40,935 nt of DNA from a virus: positions 1 to 40,935 of IMG/VR virus record IMGVR_UViG_3300024298_000021; one strand, 5' to 3'. Each line of letters starts with the position of its first letter. Position 1 is the stretch's first letter. The translations under genes and the position numbers were made by a program. Positions 26,801 through 34,600 of this stretch are shown here, one piece after another. The notes under the pieces were generated by a model. The model saw only the letters and a list, made by a program, of their open reading frames with translations. It was not told the origin of the DNA and searched no databases.

Positions 26801-29800
26801 GAACTTGATAATTGTAAAATCCTTCTAATACGCTATCAGCAACGCCAACAGGAACTGTTATGTTAACTTTTTGTGCTGCAGGGCTTAGTGAGATCAACGA
26901 TCCGACTTGCCAGCTGTGCTTGGTCCAGAACATAAATTCTTTTGCAGCAGATAGCCAGTCTTGCGATACTTTATTTTCAGGATCGTAATTATCAAATATA
27001 AATCCTACTGATTTGAGATAGGCTTCGTACCCCAATAGGAAATCAACAACCTGTTGAATAGTTGTAAATTGTGTTCCGTAACTTAGACGTTTAACTACCA
27101 GTGTGTTAAATGTTCTTCTACCGCTTGCTTCTACTGCTCCAGTTTTTGGAATTCCTGCTACTTTTTTCCATAGATCAATGTCAAATACATCTCCGCTGGT
27201 GTGAGATTTAAGTGCTCTATAAAATTCGTTGGCATATCTCACTAATATTCCATTAGAGTATAATTTATTAGCTTGCCAGTCTAAGAAATTCTCACTTGTG
27301 CCGCCAACAGATATAATAGGATCTCGTTGGTTTGGAAGTGCTTGGAAATAATTAAAATATGGTTGTATATCGTCATAGCCTTTTAACACCCACCCGCTTG
27401 AATTTTTTTCTATAATTACTCCGCTGTAAGACAAGCTAGCAATAGGAGAACTTACATTAAAAATAATATCGTAGTTCTCTGGAGGAACATATACGCTAGA
27501 TGACGATGCTGCTGGACTCTTAGAGTCTAATAAAAATTTTTGTTGTTGCTGGTCAACAAATCCAGACATTCTATGCGATATTTGTACATCAATATTATTA
27601 ATCTTATCCCATAAGGTAGTTTCATCGATACCTTTTGATTTTACATAATCGATAATATATTTTCCAAGACCAACTATATTGTCAGTTGATTGACCATAAT
27701 TTTCTTTTGTAATAAATTTGCCAGTAGACGAATAAATTGTTTGTCCTAGGTTGTTTAAAGATACTCCGTCTTTGTTAAAATTATTCGAAATAAATTCAAA
27801 CGGTCTCATTAATGCCATTGCTATTACAACAGCAAATGGCCATTCAGAACTTGATCTCCATGCGTATTCGACAGGAGCTATATCGCCTAATACGAACGAT
27901 CCTTGATTGTTAATTAATGAAAAATCTCTAGCTAATCCAGAATCTAATGGGCTCAATAAACGACCTTCGTCGTCTACAGGAATATGAGATAGTAATGTAT
28001 CCCTTGTATATCGAGCGTATCTGCCCTTTCTTGTACCTTGACGTATAATTCCGTTTGCTAAATCTTCCCAAAGAATTAAATTTCCTCTAGTATAAGGTGC
28101 AGGGCCGTATTCACTTTCCCACCAAGTTGGTTTTTCACTAAAGCCCAACATTTCCCAAGGACAACGATGTGGTCGATCAGTATCGTAGAAATATTGATAC
28201 ACACCTCTCCAATACCCTGGTAAATTTTCAGACCTTGTAGGATCTGTCATATTTGTGTAGGTATATGTAAAAGAATTTTGACTGTCAAAATAAGAATTTA
28301 ATGTATAATTAATATTTGTATTTTGAATCCATTTTAAAAATTCTTGAGACACTATAATGTCCAATTGAGATTTTTTATATAATCCGACACCGTAGTAACC
28401 GCCAACAATATCGTCTATATTAAAAATGTCTTCATTGTATTCTTGTTTGATATTATTATAAATTCTATATTCTAATTCTAATAATAGATCATCTCTAAAA
28501 TCGCCATATGTTGCTGAAATGCTACCGTCGTGACCTTGAATAACTTCTCTTGGTTCTACATAGGTATCATCAACAAATTTCATTGGAGTATATTTTTTAT
28601 ACAATCCCATTGACGTTGGAGTTGCTGGAATATAGTTCGAAGATGTAGAAACATATTCTCTAATTTCAATTACATCACCTTCGGTTAAATTAACTGATAA
28701 CTGTACAAAACCAAAAGTAGAATTAAATGTGTAATCTTGAGAATTTAATAATTGGTTTCCGTTAAAATAAACGTAAACGGCTCTACTGCTAGGAGTAGAT
28801 AAATCAAATTTCGTGCTAAGAGAAAATGTTTTTATTCCTGGATCATCAACTTCATATACTATTGAAGTGAATGCTCCGCTACCAATCATATCGGACTCTG
28901 AAAATTGATTTGTTGAATTTTTAGTTTTTGTTAAACTGTTTATAATCTCATCGACAAAATCTGGAATATTATCATTGTAATCTATTTCTAATGCTCTTGA
29001 TAAGAAATTATTTTTAAATTCTGTATATGACTGCTTAGAATACTGTATTGATTTAACAATATTATGAGTTTTATCGCATAGCGACATCAACACTACTGGA
29101 GTTAAACCAGAATGTTTTAAAAATCGTTTTCCAAATTTTTGGAAATTAGATATATCACGCAAATTAGAATTTCCTGGAACTATGCCAGTAATATCAATAT
29201 TAAACTCTAATGCAGTTGTTAAATGATCAATTGCTTGGCCAAGAGTAAATGTTATTAAATTATCGTTAAATGGATTCTTTTCAAGACCTACAGGAATTTC
29301 GTAATATCCTTGGTCTGGTTCAATGTCTGAAATTAATTTCAAAGAAACTGCATCATTTATTTCAAATGTTGTTGAGAATGTAAAAGTTCCTAGAGTTCGT
29401 GTCCAGTCTCCAAGATACTTTGTACCGTTAACATAAAAATTAATTTCGTTATCTTCTTTGAGATTTTCCCATCTTACAGTATTAAAAGTTAAAATGTTTG
29501 TAGATTCTTTTACAATTTGACTGTCAATGATAGGTTGAAAATATTTTGTATCTGCTAGCAACCAACCGTTTTGATAATCATCTCCGTTGATGTTGTTAAA
29601 TTTATAGAAGCCGGTGGCTAGATCTTTAGAATATGTAACTCTATCGATCACATATTCAAATTTAGCAGAATCCCAAGACCAATTAAATTGTATGTCTCCG
29701 ATATTATTGATGTTGAGATAACTTATACTAAATCCTAATTCTTTATCAACAACACTAGAGCCAACTTTATAACTTAAAATTTCAGTACCAACAAACGTAT

Positions 29801-31655
29801 TAGTCGGATATGTATCTTCATTAGAAAAACTTATTCCGTTGTTGTCAAACCCGTCAAACATTGGACTTTGATTAACTGTAATTTTTTGCTGGCTTTCTTT
29901 CCAAGCTGTTCCTGTGAAATGGAACATCTTGCCAGAATTTTTATTGCCGCGTCTAATTAATAAACAACTACCAACAGCAGATTCGCTATCTAAGGCTTCT
30001 TTTAAATGTATTTGGCGTAGATTATTATGTGTTATAAATTGTACTTCATAAATTTTATTATTTGCAAGACTATCAGTATCAGCAACAAATAAAACTCTTG
30101 CGCCTTCAAATAAAAACTCACCGTCAATGTTGTAACCAGAACTACCTTCTATGATACTAAAAATATCAGTAGTATTTGTATCTAAATAATCAACTGTTTG
30201 TTTAGCTACAGAACCAAAGTTATATAACTGTAGATTTGGTTTAAATTCGATAATAGGTCTTTTTGCTCTTAAAGATTCAGTTGCTGGAAAATCTTCTCCT
30301 CTTAAGGAATATGATTTTTCTAAAACAGATCTATGAAACCATCTGTTATATCGACTCCAGGGATTTAAATCTCTACTATCTCTTCGAATTGTTGTATAAT
30401 CTTTATATGTTGGATATGCGGTCGCATCGTCAAACGGTTGCGTATCAAATCCTTCATTGTCAAATAAAACTTCCGGTACATCTGTTGTCAATACAGGAAC
30501 GACCAGACTATCGAATCTTGTTAGTGTAATAGCATCGCCTACTCCTTCGACTAACCAATTATTATGAGAGTACTCAGCAGGAGTTACGTTTCCTCTAAAT
30601 TCGACAATCATTCCACTTGATAATTCTATTCCGTTGCTAGAAGTGTATTGAGATTTTCCAATAATATCTTTATTAATATTAATGAAAGAATTTGATTCTA
30701 TGTCGGCAATTAAAAATTTTCCAAAGCGATCTGGAGTTATTAATCCTTGATAATATAAAGTGTCCGGAGCATCGTAGGGCACTTCAAATGTTAAAGTACC
30801 ATTCTGAGTTCCGTTATTTGTTACACCGTTAGAATATTCTAACGCAGTAGTCGACGATGCTAGGTCGACAAACTCCCAGTCTTGACTATCTATACTAATA
30901 GAGCTGCCGTCACTTGGCGAAATATCTCTTTTAGCTTTCCATAGGTTTCCATCATAAACTGCAAGGCTTCCTGCTTTATAAGAGTGATAAGGTTGGAAAA
31001 TTAATGAACCGGTATCATAGTTTGTTCTAATAGAAAATCCTTCTCCCGGAGCATTAACTTTAAACTTATATGTTTGTCCCCTGTACAAAGTAATTGTAGG
31101 ATTGTTTGTATAAGAATCAGGAGTGAATACAAAAGAGTTTCCTGTTGTTCCTAAAACAACTTTATATGTACTTGTTACCTTGGCGGTTTGGCCGTATATA
31201 GGTAAACTTGGCGGACCGCTTGGTTGCCAGTAGTATTCTCTGTAATTAATAAACTTATCCCAATCAACAGGAGGATTCCAAGTATAATGTTCTTGTTCTG
31301 TTATCTTGTCGTCACGCTCATCAATGTTTCCAAAAAACTTTAACTGATTTTTAAAGTCAAGGTAGTCATAAAAATTTTCAATTTTATTAAGATTTTTATA
31401 AACAACACCGGGTTCTAATTGGTATCTGCTTCTTAAAGTATTGTCTGTATCTACATATACATCAGTGCCAGTGTAAGTTTTTTCGTATCTTCTTCCTACA
31501 TATCCAACAACCTTATCTAATACGCCAGGCTGGACTAAAGGATCTAATACTCCTGATAAAAACTTATCGTTACTAGATGTTTGAAAAACAGAAGGCAATA
31601 GCTCAACTGTTCTTCTAATTGGTAAGTTGCTCTTAGGATAAAATTTATCTGCCAT
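17799..31655 (-). CDS. Giant 4618-residue mosaic baseplate/tail structural protein
   Basis: One uninterrupted frame taking a third of the window, in the place of T4 gene 7, after a gp6-like gene. The N terminus (RRTVELLPSVFQTSSNDKFL to about 60) and a Trp-rich block near 1165-1200 (PHRCPWEMLGFSEKPTWWES) recall very large virion proteins of marine T4-like phages. Residues about 2105-2740 form seven FG-GAP-like blades (FGYSLTMSRDGSILVVGAP and relatives). Carbohydrate-binding-like modules (hydrophobic-Y..GDIV.Y....W.A......W) lie near 218-263, 1457-1502, 1715-1757, 2197-2248, 2338-2400 and 2463-2520, with a weaker one near 4447-4510. Two GxGY/GATA repeats are at about 3144-3192 and 3497-3553. 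VYxNGxxLLxxxDYT beta-sandwich repeats cluster after 3600. No signal peptide or membrane segment is seen. Likely role: peripheral baseplate scaffold that also touches host glycans (inference). The ATG has no clear Shine-Dalgarno. Confidence 0.88.
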   Translation of the reverse strand: MADKFYPKSNLPIRRTVELLPSVFQTSSNDKFLSGVLDPLVQPGVLDKVVGYVGRRYEKTYTGTDVYVDTDNTLRSRYQLEPGVVYKNLNKIENFYDYLDFKNQLKFFGNIDERDDKITEQEHYTWNPPVDWDKFINYREYYWQPSGPPSLPIYGQTAKVTSTYKVVLGTTGNSFVFTPDSYTNNPTITLYRGQTYKFKVNAPGEGFSIRTNYDTGSLIFQPYHSYKAGSLAVYDGNLWKAKRDISPSDGSSISIDSQDWEFVDLASSTTALEYSNGVTNNGTQNGTLTFEVPYDAPDTLYYQGLITPDRFGKFLIADIESNSFININKDIIGKSQYTSSNGIELSSGMIVEFRGNVTPAEYSHNNWLVEGVGDAITLTRFDSLVVPVLTTDVPEVLFDNEGFDTQPFDDATAYPTYKDYTTIRRDSRDLNPWSRYNRWFHRSVLEKSYSLRGEDFPATESLRAKRPIIEFKPNLQLYNFGSVAKQTVDYLDTNTTDIFSIIEGSSGYNIDGEFLFEGARVLFVADTDSLANNKIYEVQFITHNNLRQIHLKEALDSESAVGSCLLIRRGNKNSGKMFHFTGTAWKESQQKITVNQSPMFDGFDNNGISFSNEDTYPTNTFVGTEILSYKVGSSVVDKELGFSISYLNINNIGDIQFNWSWDSAKFEYVIDRVTYSKDLATGFYKFNNINGDDYQNGWLLADTKYFQPIIDSQIVKESTNILTFNTVRWENLKEDNEINFYVNGTKYLGDWTRTLGTFTFSTTFEINDAVSLKLISDIEPDQGYYEIPVGLEKNPFNDNLITFTLGQAIDHLTTALEFNIDITGIVPGNSNLRDISNFQKFGKRFLKHSGLTPVVLMSLCDKTHNIVKSIQYSKQSYTEFKNNFLSRALEIDYNDNIPDFVDEIINSLTKTKNSTNQFSESDMIGSGAFTSIVYEVDDPGIKTFSLSTKFDLSTPSSRAVYVYFNGNQLLNSQDYTFNSTFGFVQLSVNLTEGDVIEIREYVSTSSNYIPATPTSMGLYKKYTPMKFVDDTYVEPREVIQGHDGSISATYGDFRDDLLLELEYRIYNNIKQEYNEDIFNIDDIVGGYYGVGLYKKSQLDIIVSQEFLKWIQNTNINYTLNSYFDSQNSFTYTYTNMTDPTRSENLPGYWRGVYQYFYDTDRPHRCPWEMLGFSEKPTWWESEYGPAPYTRGNLILWEDLANGIIRQGTRKGRYARYTRDTLLSHIPVDDEGRLLSPLDSGLARDFSLINNQGSFVLGDIAPVEYAWRSSSEWPFAVVIAMALMRPFEFISNNFNKDGVSLNNLGQTIYSSTGKFITKENYGQSTDNIVGLGKYIIDYVKSKGIDETTLWDKINNIDVQISHRMSGFVDQQQQKFLLDSKSPAASSSSVYVPPENYDIIFNVSSPIASLSYSGVIIEKNSSGWVLKGYDDIQPYFNYFQALPNQRDPIISVGGTSENFLDWQANKLYSNGILVRYANEFYRALKSHTSGDVFDIDLWKKVAGIPKTGAVEASGRRTFNTLVVKRLSYGTQFTTIQQVVDFLLGYEAYLKSVGFIFDNYDPENKVSQDWLSAAKEFMFWTKHSWQVGSLISLSPAAQKVNITVPVGVADSVLEGFYNYQVLKGDGKPLQPKYIDVSRNFQNITVTTTNTTDGIYYLKLFYVLKEHVTIFDDKTVFNDTIYDKTTGYRQGRIKVHGYRTTDWDGDYTSPGFLFDNVNIQPWVPYTDYKLGDIVSYKSYNWTSLINQPGSQTFNDAYWSKLDTTPEKQLVPNFDYKIKGFSDYFEVTSDGLDKSHRDLARHTIGYQTRNYLQNLSEDPVTQFQIYQGFVREKGTANSITKIFGKLSRSETDSISLNEEWAFLVGKVGGVDQLTEVEIQIEKNKLEVNPQQFLIETTKSALTTDQKYRITSSDFTIVPTPFNVNISPTADLSCPYTAGYITSTTIDHSIKTREDLLTLDINSIKENDHIWVTFEKDSWTVLRVNESATLEITDVTRPSDTTVVITFNRPHSIQIDEYVGFRNILNLVGFYKVSNKTTATITVNVSSTIQDPVIDYSTITRVQLITECRFADYQSIDNQQAALLKNKSRLFVDSNDTGNWEVVEKNKQYSPKTISDYGVTNPLFAGSSVLYDNINKQIISSIPGSGIVVVYVETDTGLQIKQILSPPVNTYSNAVGSFGKSMALSPDGRFLIIGTPEASGLKTNYQGPWESQVRYQTNDIVLYSGQIWRAKNPNYLGTDGSTVAAVNTDDWEIATNIPVLTSGRVSGFYNQGMIAIYEFSNGRYTNAKAFVSPRPVENEKFGSNVTVSYDGTNYYMAVSAVGSVNSSGRVYLFKNTGTDWEHLENSHYKGIYNPSTIYREGDIVWQPAQDPIVEEVKGNLWQALETQQGDGSTLTLESSGWIKVSDVSTSCSLPTNVSIEDDGSTVAAGIISVDQLTEIIKQDEQFGYSLTMSRDGSILVVGAPYADGQYFSNYKGLWRADVEYAEGEVVKYSDIYYRLGDASGNPDSTYRSQGEDPSSSANWQEVGDSAANPSGKVFVYKKTSYDLYQLIQTLTSANISSYSDVSMEINVGDQFGYSVDVDSSGTTLIISSPRSDINYQNQGSVYVLNFDSNISEFKVKQKLESYEMYPSEYFGYGVSISPDGYKIAIGSKNTYSHYPIIFDSMSGTLFDQGRTSFYVDQGYTGGVYIFDKKDNEFFLTEKLESVLVENESFGYSIDCVGSKVLVGSPYYRKDNTGDYIGNIRLFSKDSSVDSWTIISQQSPLVDIRKINSVELYDNIKNVKIQDIDFIDPAKGKILNLAEEEIKFKTPYDPAVYTVGTEDVVVDSSINWLEKNVGQLWWNVGNAKWMYSEIGDISYRQGNWTQLVTGASIDVYEWVETPLLPSEWAALADTNEGLAVGISGQPLYPNDDTYSTKQFYNSISGQVNKTLYYYWVKNKSTVPSNLNFRRKSCSEVASLISNPVGTGLPFIAFVDSDKFITYNFDSIIQSDTALLNIKYKNELGISIPVHKEYQLMTEGIASSLPTPKLENKWIDSLVGFDIIGNRVPDINIPAKQKYGIDFRPRQSMFVNKDAALKLVVNKINSVLLKQPFATIIDFTNLNLKDSAPAEILNLYDVQVDTEIDLQNVGTIRTKKAVLSANIVNGELDTIDIIDPGFGYKVVPNVVINGDGKGASAEVTLDNQGRIRTVTVLTRGKKYSTINASVRYFSVLVNSDSTINNFWSIYSWDDVRKTFFRTQSQAYDTTRYWSYIDWWKSGYNNKSRITKELLSIHDEVIYKISVGDLIRVKEYGSGGWAVFEKVSDTGSTFLDRFELISRENGTIKLSDSLYDASIFGIGFDRSQAYDDTNYDINTSLELRNILKAVKEDIFVGDFNIEWNNLFFASMRYVLSEQQYVDWMFKTSFVNATHNVGAFSQPTNYKNDNLSSYQEYINEVKPFRTTVREYVSQYTTPEKYDLSVADFDLEPTFSVKDGKVIPIKLDNDLLNVYPWKWWSDNNGYSITDIQVYDSGELYKTPPKVLIEGSGTGATAQAYISNGKVSGIVVLNAGQGYLSAPTVSLVGGNSAGARSAKAVAIIGNSLIRSLHVSVKFDRLTTSGLYTSFSQSERFVATGTTSVFNLSYAPSRDKNKISVYKNNQLLLNSDYTITLYYSTVPGFKSLQGKLNFAIAPSAGDIIVVNYDKNIELFDAVNRIEQKYNPKAGMIGKDLGQLMTGIDFGGVQIQGTTFDVTGGWDALPWFTDNWDSVEANSDYYHVCDGSTTYVTLPYVPANGQIINIYIKNSVTGEIIRIDDPNYTDAWDSSVAINPNAQMPSFVGDGNTSNIEIGTYISTSAGDILIFRPIESDGSVTITDDNLLDTKVSGGTLSAIDGAYVTANGATVEEIIINGGSFISPEQVPAPEENVPGQVLDSVSIKVYNNIINGSAPLHTKLIRSTGVDTSFNIGQPVLQNSSVIVYIDKIKQVINIDYTLDLINQKVNFASSPPADSLVEILSIGLGGLGIIDYQEFIADGNTNLFLTNADYDNTSNVYVTLNGRLFDTGFKNSTGIIDTNGKTLVEFGFNPEAGDTIKIVCLSATTDIAPSDLSVININTQTVYFEGSTRTFDIDGFFEYSRGSSGNAVIVEVDGRILKGSDTIYRTYDGTNNVIVLGQDPYETPGSILPSNLKVFINDVLVEFITNYVFDGPTKELTIYPDSLNIGDIIKVENDLRREYTISGNSVTILDDVSMVSADETDNVKIDITWFNEYPTLDIVSDEKTGGRVNIQLSRIPISSSYVWVYKNGNRLMLDKDYYVSLPRGAIYLKEDTTSEDKIKTISFSKSIFKLPSAYEIHKDMLNVYHFNRFSLDDIKLASDLNYFDTTITLNDASSLADPVRNRNIPGVVWISGERIEYMTKTENVLGQLRRGTRGTPIGEKYLIDTKVADVGYNDIIPYEDTQERYDFYSDGSSLLIGPLEFIPTKSNKNRWYNSNFYITKGIYDEKIKYVTGNVIQVDDSFYTNIRPCINIKPLESNDWETYWDLITIPTNYGPCDTIEVFAEGRRLVKDPQVVWSENNGIDGFIVTEADFSVDGSSNYLRLTNPLKAGTRITLIRRTGKTWYDRSETSASSGVTLLNNNTPVAKFIAQKTTSIPE
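18020..20850 (-). repeat. Beta-sandwich repeats of the VYxNGxxL..DYT type (protein level)
   Basis: Seven repeats in the last 1000 residues: NKISVYKNNQLLLNSDYT (about 3618), SSVIVYIDKIKQ..IDYTL (3939), SNVYVTLNGRLFD (4017), NAVIVEVDGRILKG (4107), SNLKVFINDVLVEF (4153), SYVWVYKNGNRLMLDKDYY (4262) and DTIEVFAEGRRLVKD (4517). Most are followed by a PxxGDxIxV strand. Two more lie near residues 735 and 957 (VYFNGNQLLNSQDYTF). Confidence 0.7.
23436..25343 (-). repeat. Seven FG-GAP-like propeller blades with module insertions (protein level)
   Basis: Blade starts by motif are FAGSSVLYD (about residue 2113), FGKSMALSPDG (2170), FGSNVTVSYDG (2294), FGYSLTMSRDG (2438), FGYSVDVDSSG (2567), FGYGVSISPDG (2627) and FGYSIDCVGS (2706). 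Most are followed by a [IV][IV]G[AST]P-like strand and a G.VYVF-like strand. Three W/Y-rich modules are inserted: in the second blade, after the third blade and in the fourth blade. Confidence 0.75.
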
Positions 31656-31660
31656 AATTA

Positions 31661-34600
31661 TTAATAAGTTGTTGAAACAATAGTTGTAATACTTGCACCC
31701 AATTCAGCTGCTGTAATAGCCGAAACTATTTCAACATCATCAACAGTTGCACCACTAATTAAGATTTCGTCCGATCTACTTTGAATCTCAAAAAGACTTC
31801 CGAATACCTGATTTGTTTGTTTTGGAACAATAACAATATTTGCTAGGTCCGGAGCACAGGAATTTAAAATATAAGTTGTCAATTCGCTCATATAAAATCT
31901 ATCTCCAAAGTCCCAATTGTTAATATCAAAGAAATTGTTAATTGCACCTATTACTCTCACTTTTAAATCATTGTCGTTAATAGTTTTATTTGGGTTTTTC
32001 ACTACCTTAAATGTTGCTTGTAATTTTGGATCAGCTTTAGATCCAAACAATACTTTATATTTGGCTGAATGGTAAACTATTTCGTCGCTGAGAGATTTAA
32101 TCGCAGACAATGTTCCGCCAAACGTAGTTCTTAATACTTCTGTATCTGGTGGAGTTGGTTCTGTAGATATTCCGCCCTGTAAATACATTCTGTAATCTTC
32201 GTCATATGATCTTACCAACATATATGTGTCAATAATGTTACTCGATGAAGGATCAATTCTACGATAAGTTGTAGCATTGTGAACATACTGGAATTTTAAA
32301 TTTCGACGGCCTAAAACTGCTTTGTAGGATGTAACTAGATCTAATGTATTTGTTGTTCTATTAACTTGTTTAATCACGTCCTCGTCAACATCATAGAAAT
32401 ATATAAGTTGTCCGTCTGGATAAGTTGCAGTATCGTTAATATCAACAACTGATTCTTTTTCTAAAACTAACACAGAGTTAATTGAATTATCAATTAATGA
32501 GTAGTAAACTGTTCCGTACTGATCAACAGACTGTTTAAAAAACAAATAATTTAAAGACTGATCGTCGCCCACAATTGTTTCAAAAGATTCAGGATTATCA
32601 ATTATTCCATCACTGTTAGAATCATAGAATGATAATTTAATTTCTGAAGTACTTTCATATCCATCATCAAATTTTATAGTATCACTAATTTCAAAAGAAA
32701 CATCTTGTTTTAATTCAGTTATAAAATCACTCGATGTATTGATACCTAAAACTGTAACTGTATCTTTGACAACATTGCCTGTTTGATCATTGTAACGTTT
32801 TTCGTTGGCATCAAAATAAAATCTATTTTGTTGTAAACTTCCAAATATGTAATTTAACTTTCTTACTCTAACAGTATAGCTGTCAGCCTCTTTTACAAAA
32901 GCAACAATCCATGACGAGTCGACTCCGGTGTTTGAAATATCACCAGATTTGCCTAGAGTAAAATTATCAATTAAGTTTAAATTAGATGATGTTATAATCG
33001 ACCATTGTAGTGTTTCAACATCGTATCTCAAGCCAAAATTTAAATTTTGATATGCTTGATTTACTATTTCGTTTTCTAAAGAAACATTTAAATCGTTTAT
33101 AAATCTAGGAATAATTCTTGAAGCAATGGCTCCTGTTGGAACTGTTTTGTTTAATACAATAGGTCCCAATCCGTTAGTCAAAGCACCCCTTCCTGTGTTT
33201 GTGCCATCTCCAGTAATTTTAACAGCCTCTGCCCATATCATATTAGTCTGTAAAGGATCTGTAGGATCTGCTGCTACCATTTCTCCGTTTTTAAATGCTT
33301 TGCCTTCTTCTGGTACAAACTTGATAAGAGATCCTACATAAAAATATTTTAATAGGTTAGTAGAATAGCTACCAACTTTTGTTAAAGATGAATCTACTGT
33401 ATTTTTAAAGTATCCAGTTGGTGTTATTGTGGTGACAGCTTCCCAAACGGTTTTATCGTCTGTGAATAAAATTTTATCAAATTTTGTAAAATAAAAATTA
33501 TATACTTCGTTACTAGAAAACACAGGCTCGATGTAACCTCTTATAAAATTAATAATGTCTAGTCTATTATTAAATTTAAAAGTTAAAGTTTCTTCTGTTT
33601 CTTCTTTATAGATATAACCGTCATTAGCAAATACATTAACTGAACTGTATTTTCCAGACGCATCGATGATATCGTAGTTTCTAGATATTCCGCTAGAAGT
33701 TCTATTAATAGATTTTACTTTTAAAATATTTTGAGAACTAGTTAACGGTGCTAGATTATAATCTTCTGCGGTAATCATACGATTCTGTGTATAATATACA
33801 GCAGGAGCATTTGTTCTAATTGTATCGATATCTTCTGAAGCAGCAGAATTAGTGATAGTTGACTGTAGTGCCAACCCGATTGTTAGAGTATGAGCAACGC
33901 CAGAAGCATTTACATAATTAATGCTTATGTTGATTCCTCGCAAATCGTTTGGATAAATTGTATATCTATATCCGTTGCTGGTTCTATAATAAACTCTAAA
34001 AGGGCCTTGTGGCAAATTACCATAGACTCCGTCAGCAAACACTAAATCAATGTTATCATTTTCTTTTGTGTTGACTGCATAGATATTTCTAACGTTCTGA
34101 TTAACACTATTATAAGCAATATTATTTCCAACAAGGCTTGAAACTTTTGTCCATTCTTCTAATTGGGCTCCGGCTGCATTTAAAGAAAATAACCAAACAT
34201 CGTTGTTATTAATGTTATTTGCATCAACTGCAATTTTTTCATTAGTAGTAGGAGCATCTATGCTAAAATCAGCAAGTTGCATAGTGCCTTGTTTAAACAT
34301 TAAAAAGAATCCAGTATTTGCTGAACCAGGTCCAGTGCTATCATTACGATAAACAAAACCTAACTGGTTGCCCGGCACTGGTGGTTCTTCGTAGATATTT
34401 TCACTGTTAGCAAATGCTGTAGAAACTATCTCAAAAGGCATTCCTCTAGAAGCAACAGATTTACTAAAAGAAAACAAAGGAACGTCAGCAGTGGTTGTTC
34501 TAAAACGATACTGTTCTGTTGGAATTCCTTGAATTGTAGCAGATCCTTGGCTTCGACCAAACTCTGTGTTATCTGCCATTGCAGAATTTAAAACTAGAAT

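Noticed and set aside
17799-31655. The giant frame as an assembly artefact or fusion of adjacent genes
   Set aside because: It runs 13.9 kb without a stop and its composition is even throughout. Internal methionines have no consistent ribosome-binding sites. Long neighbours end and restart normally.
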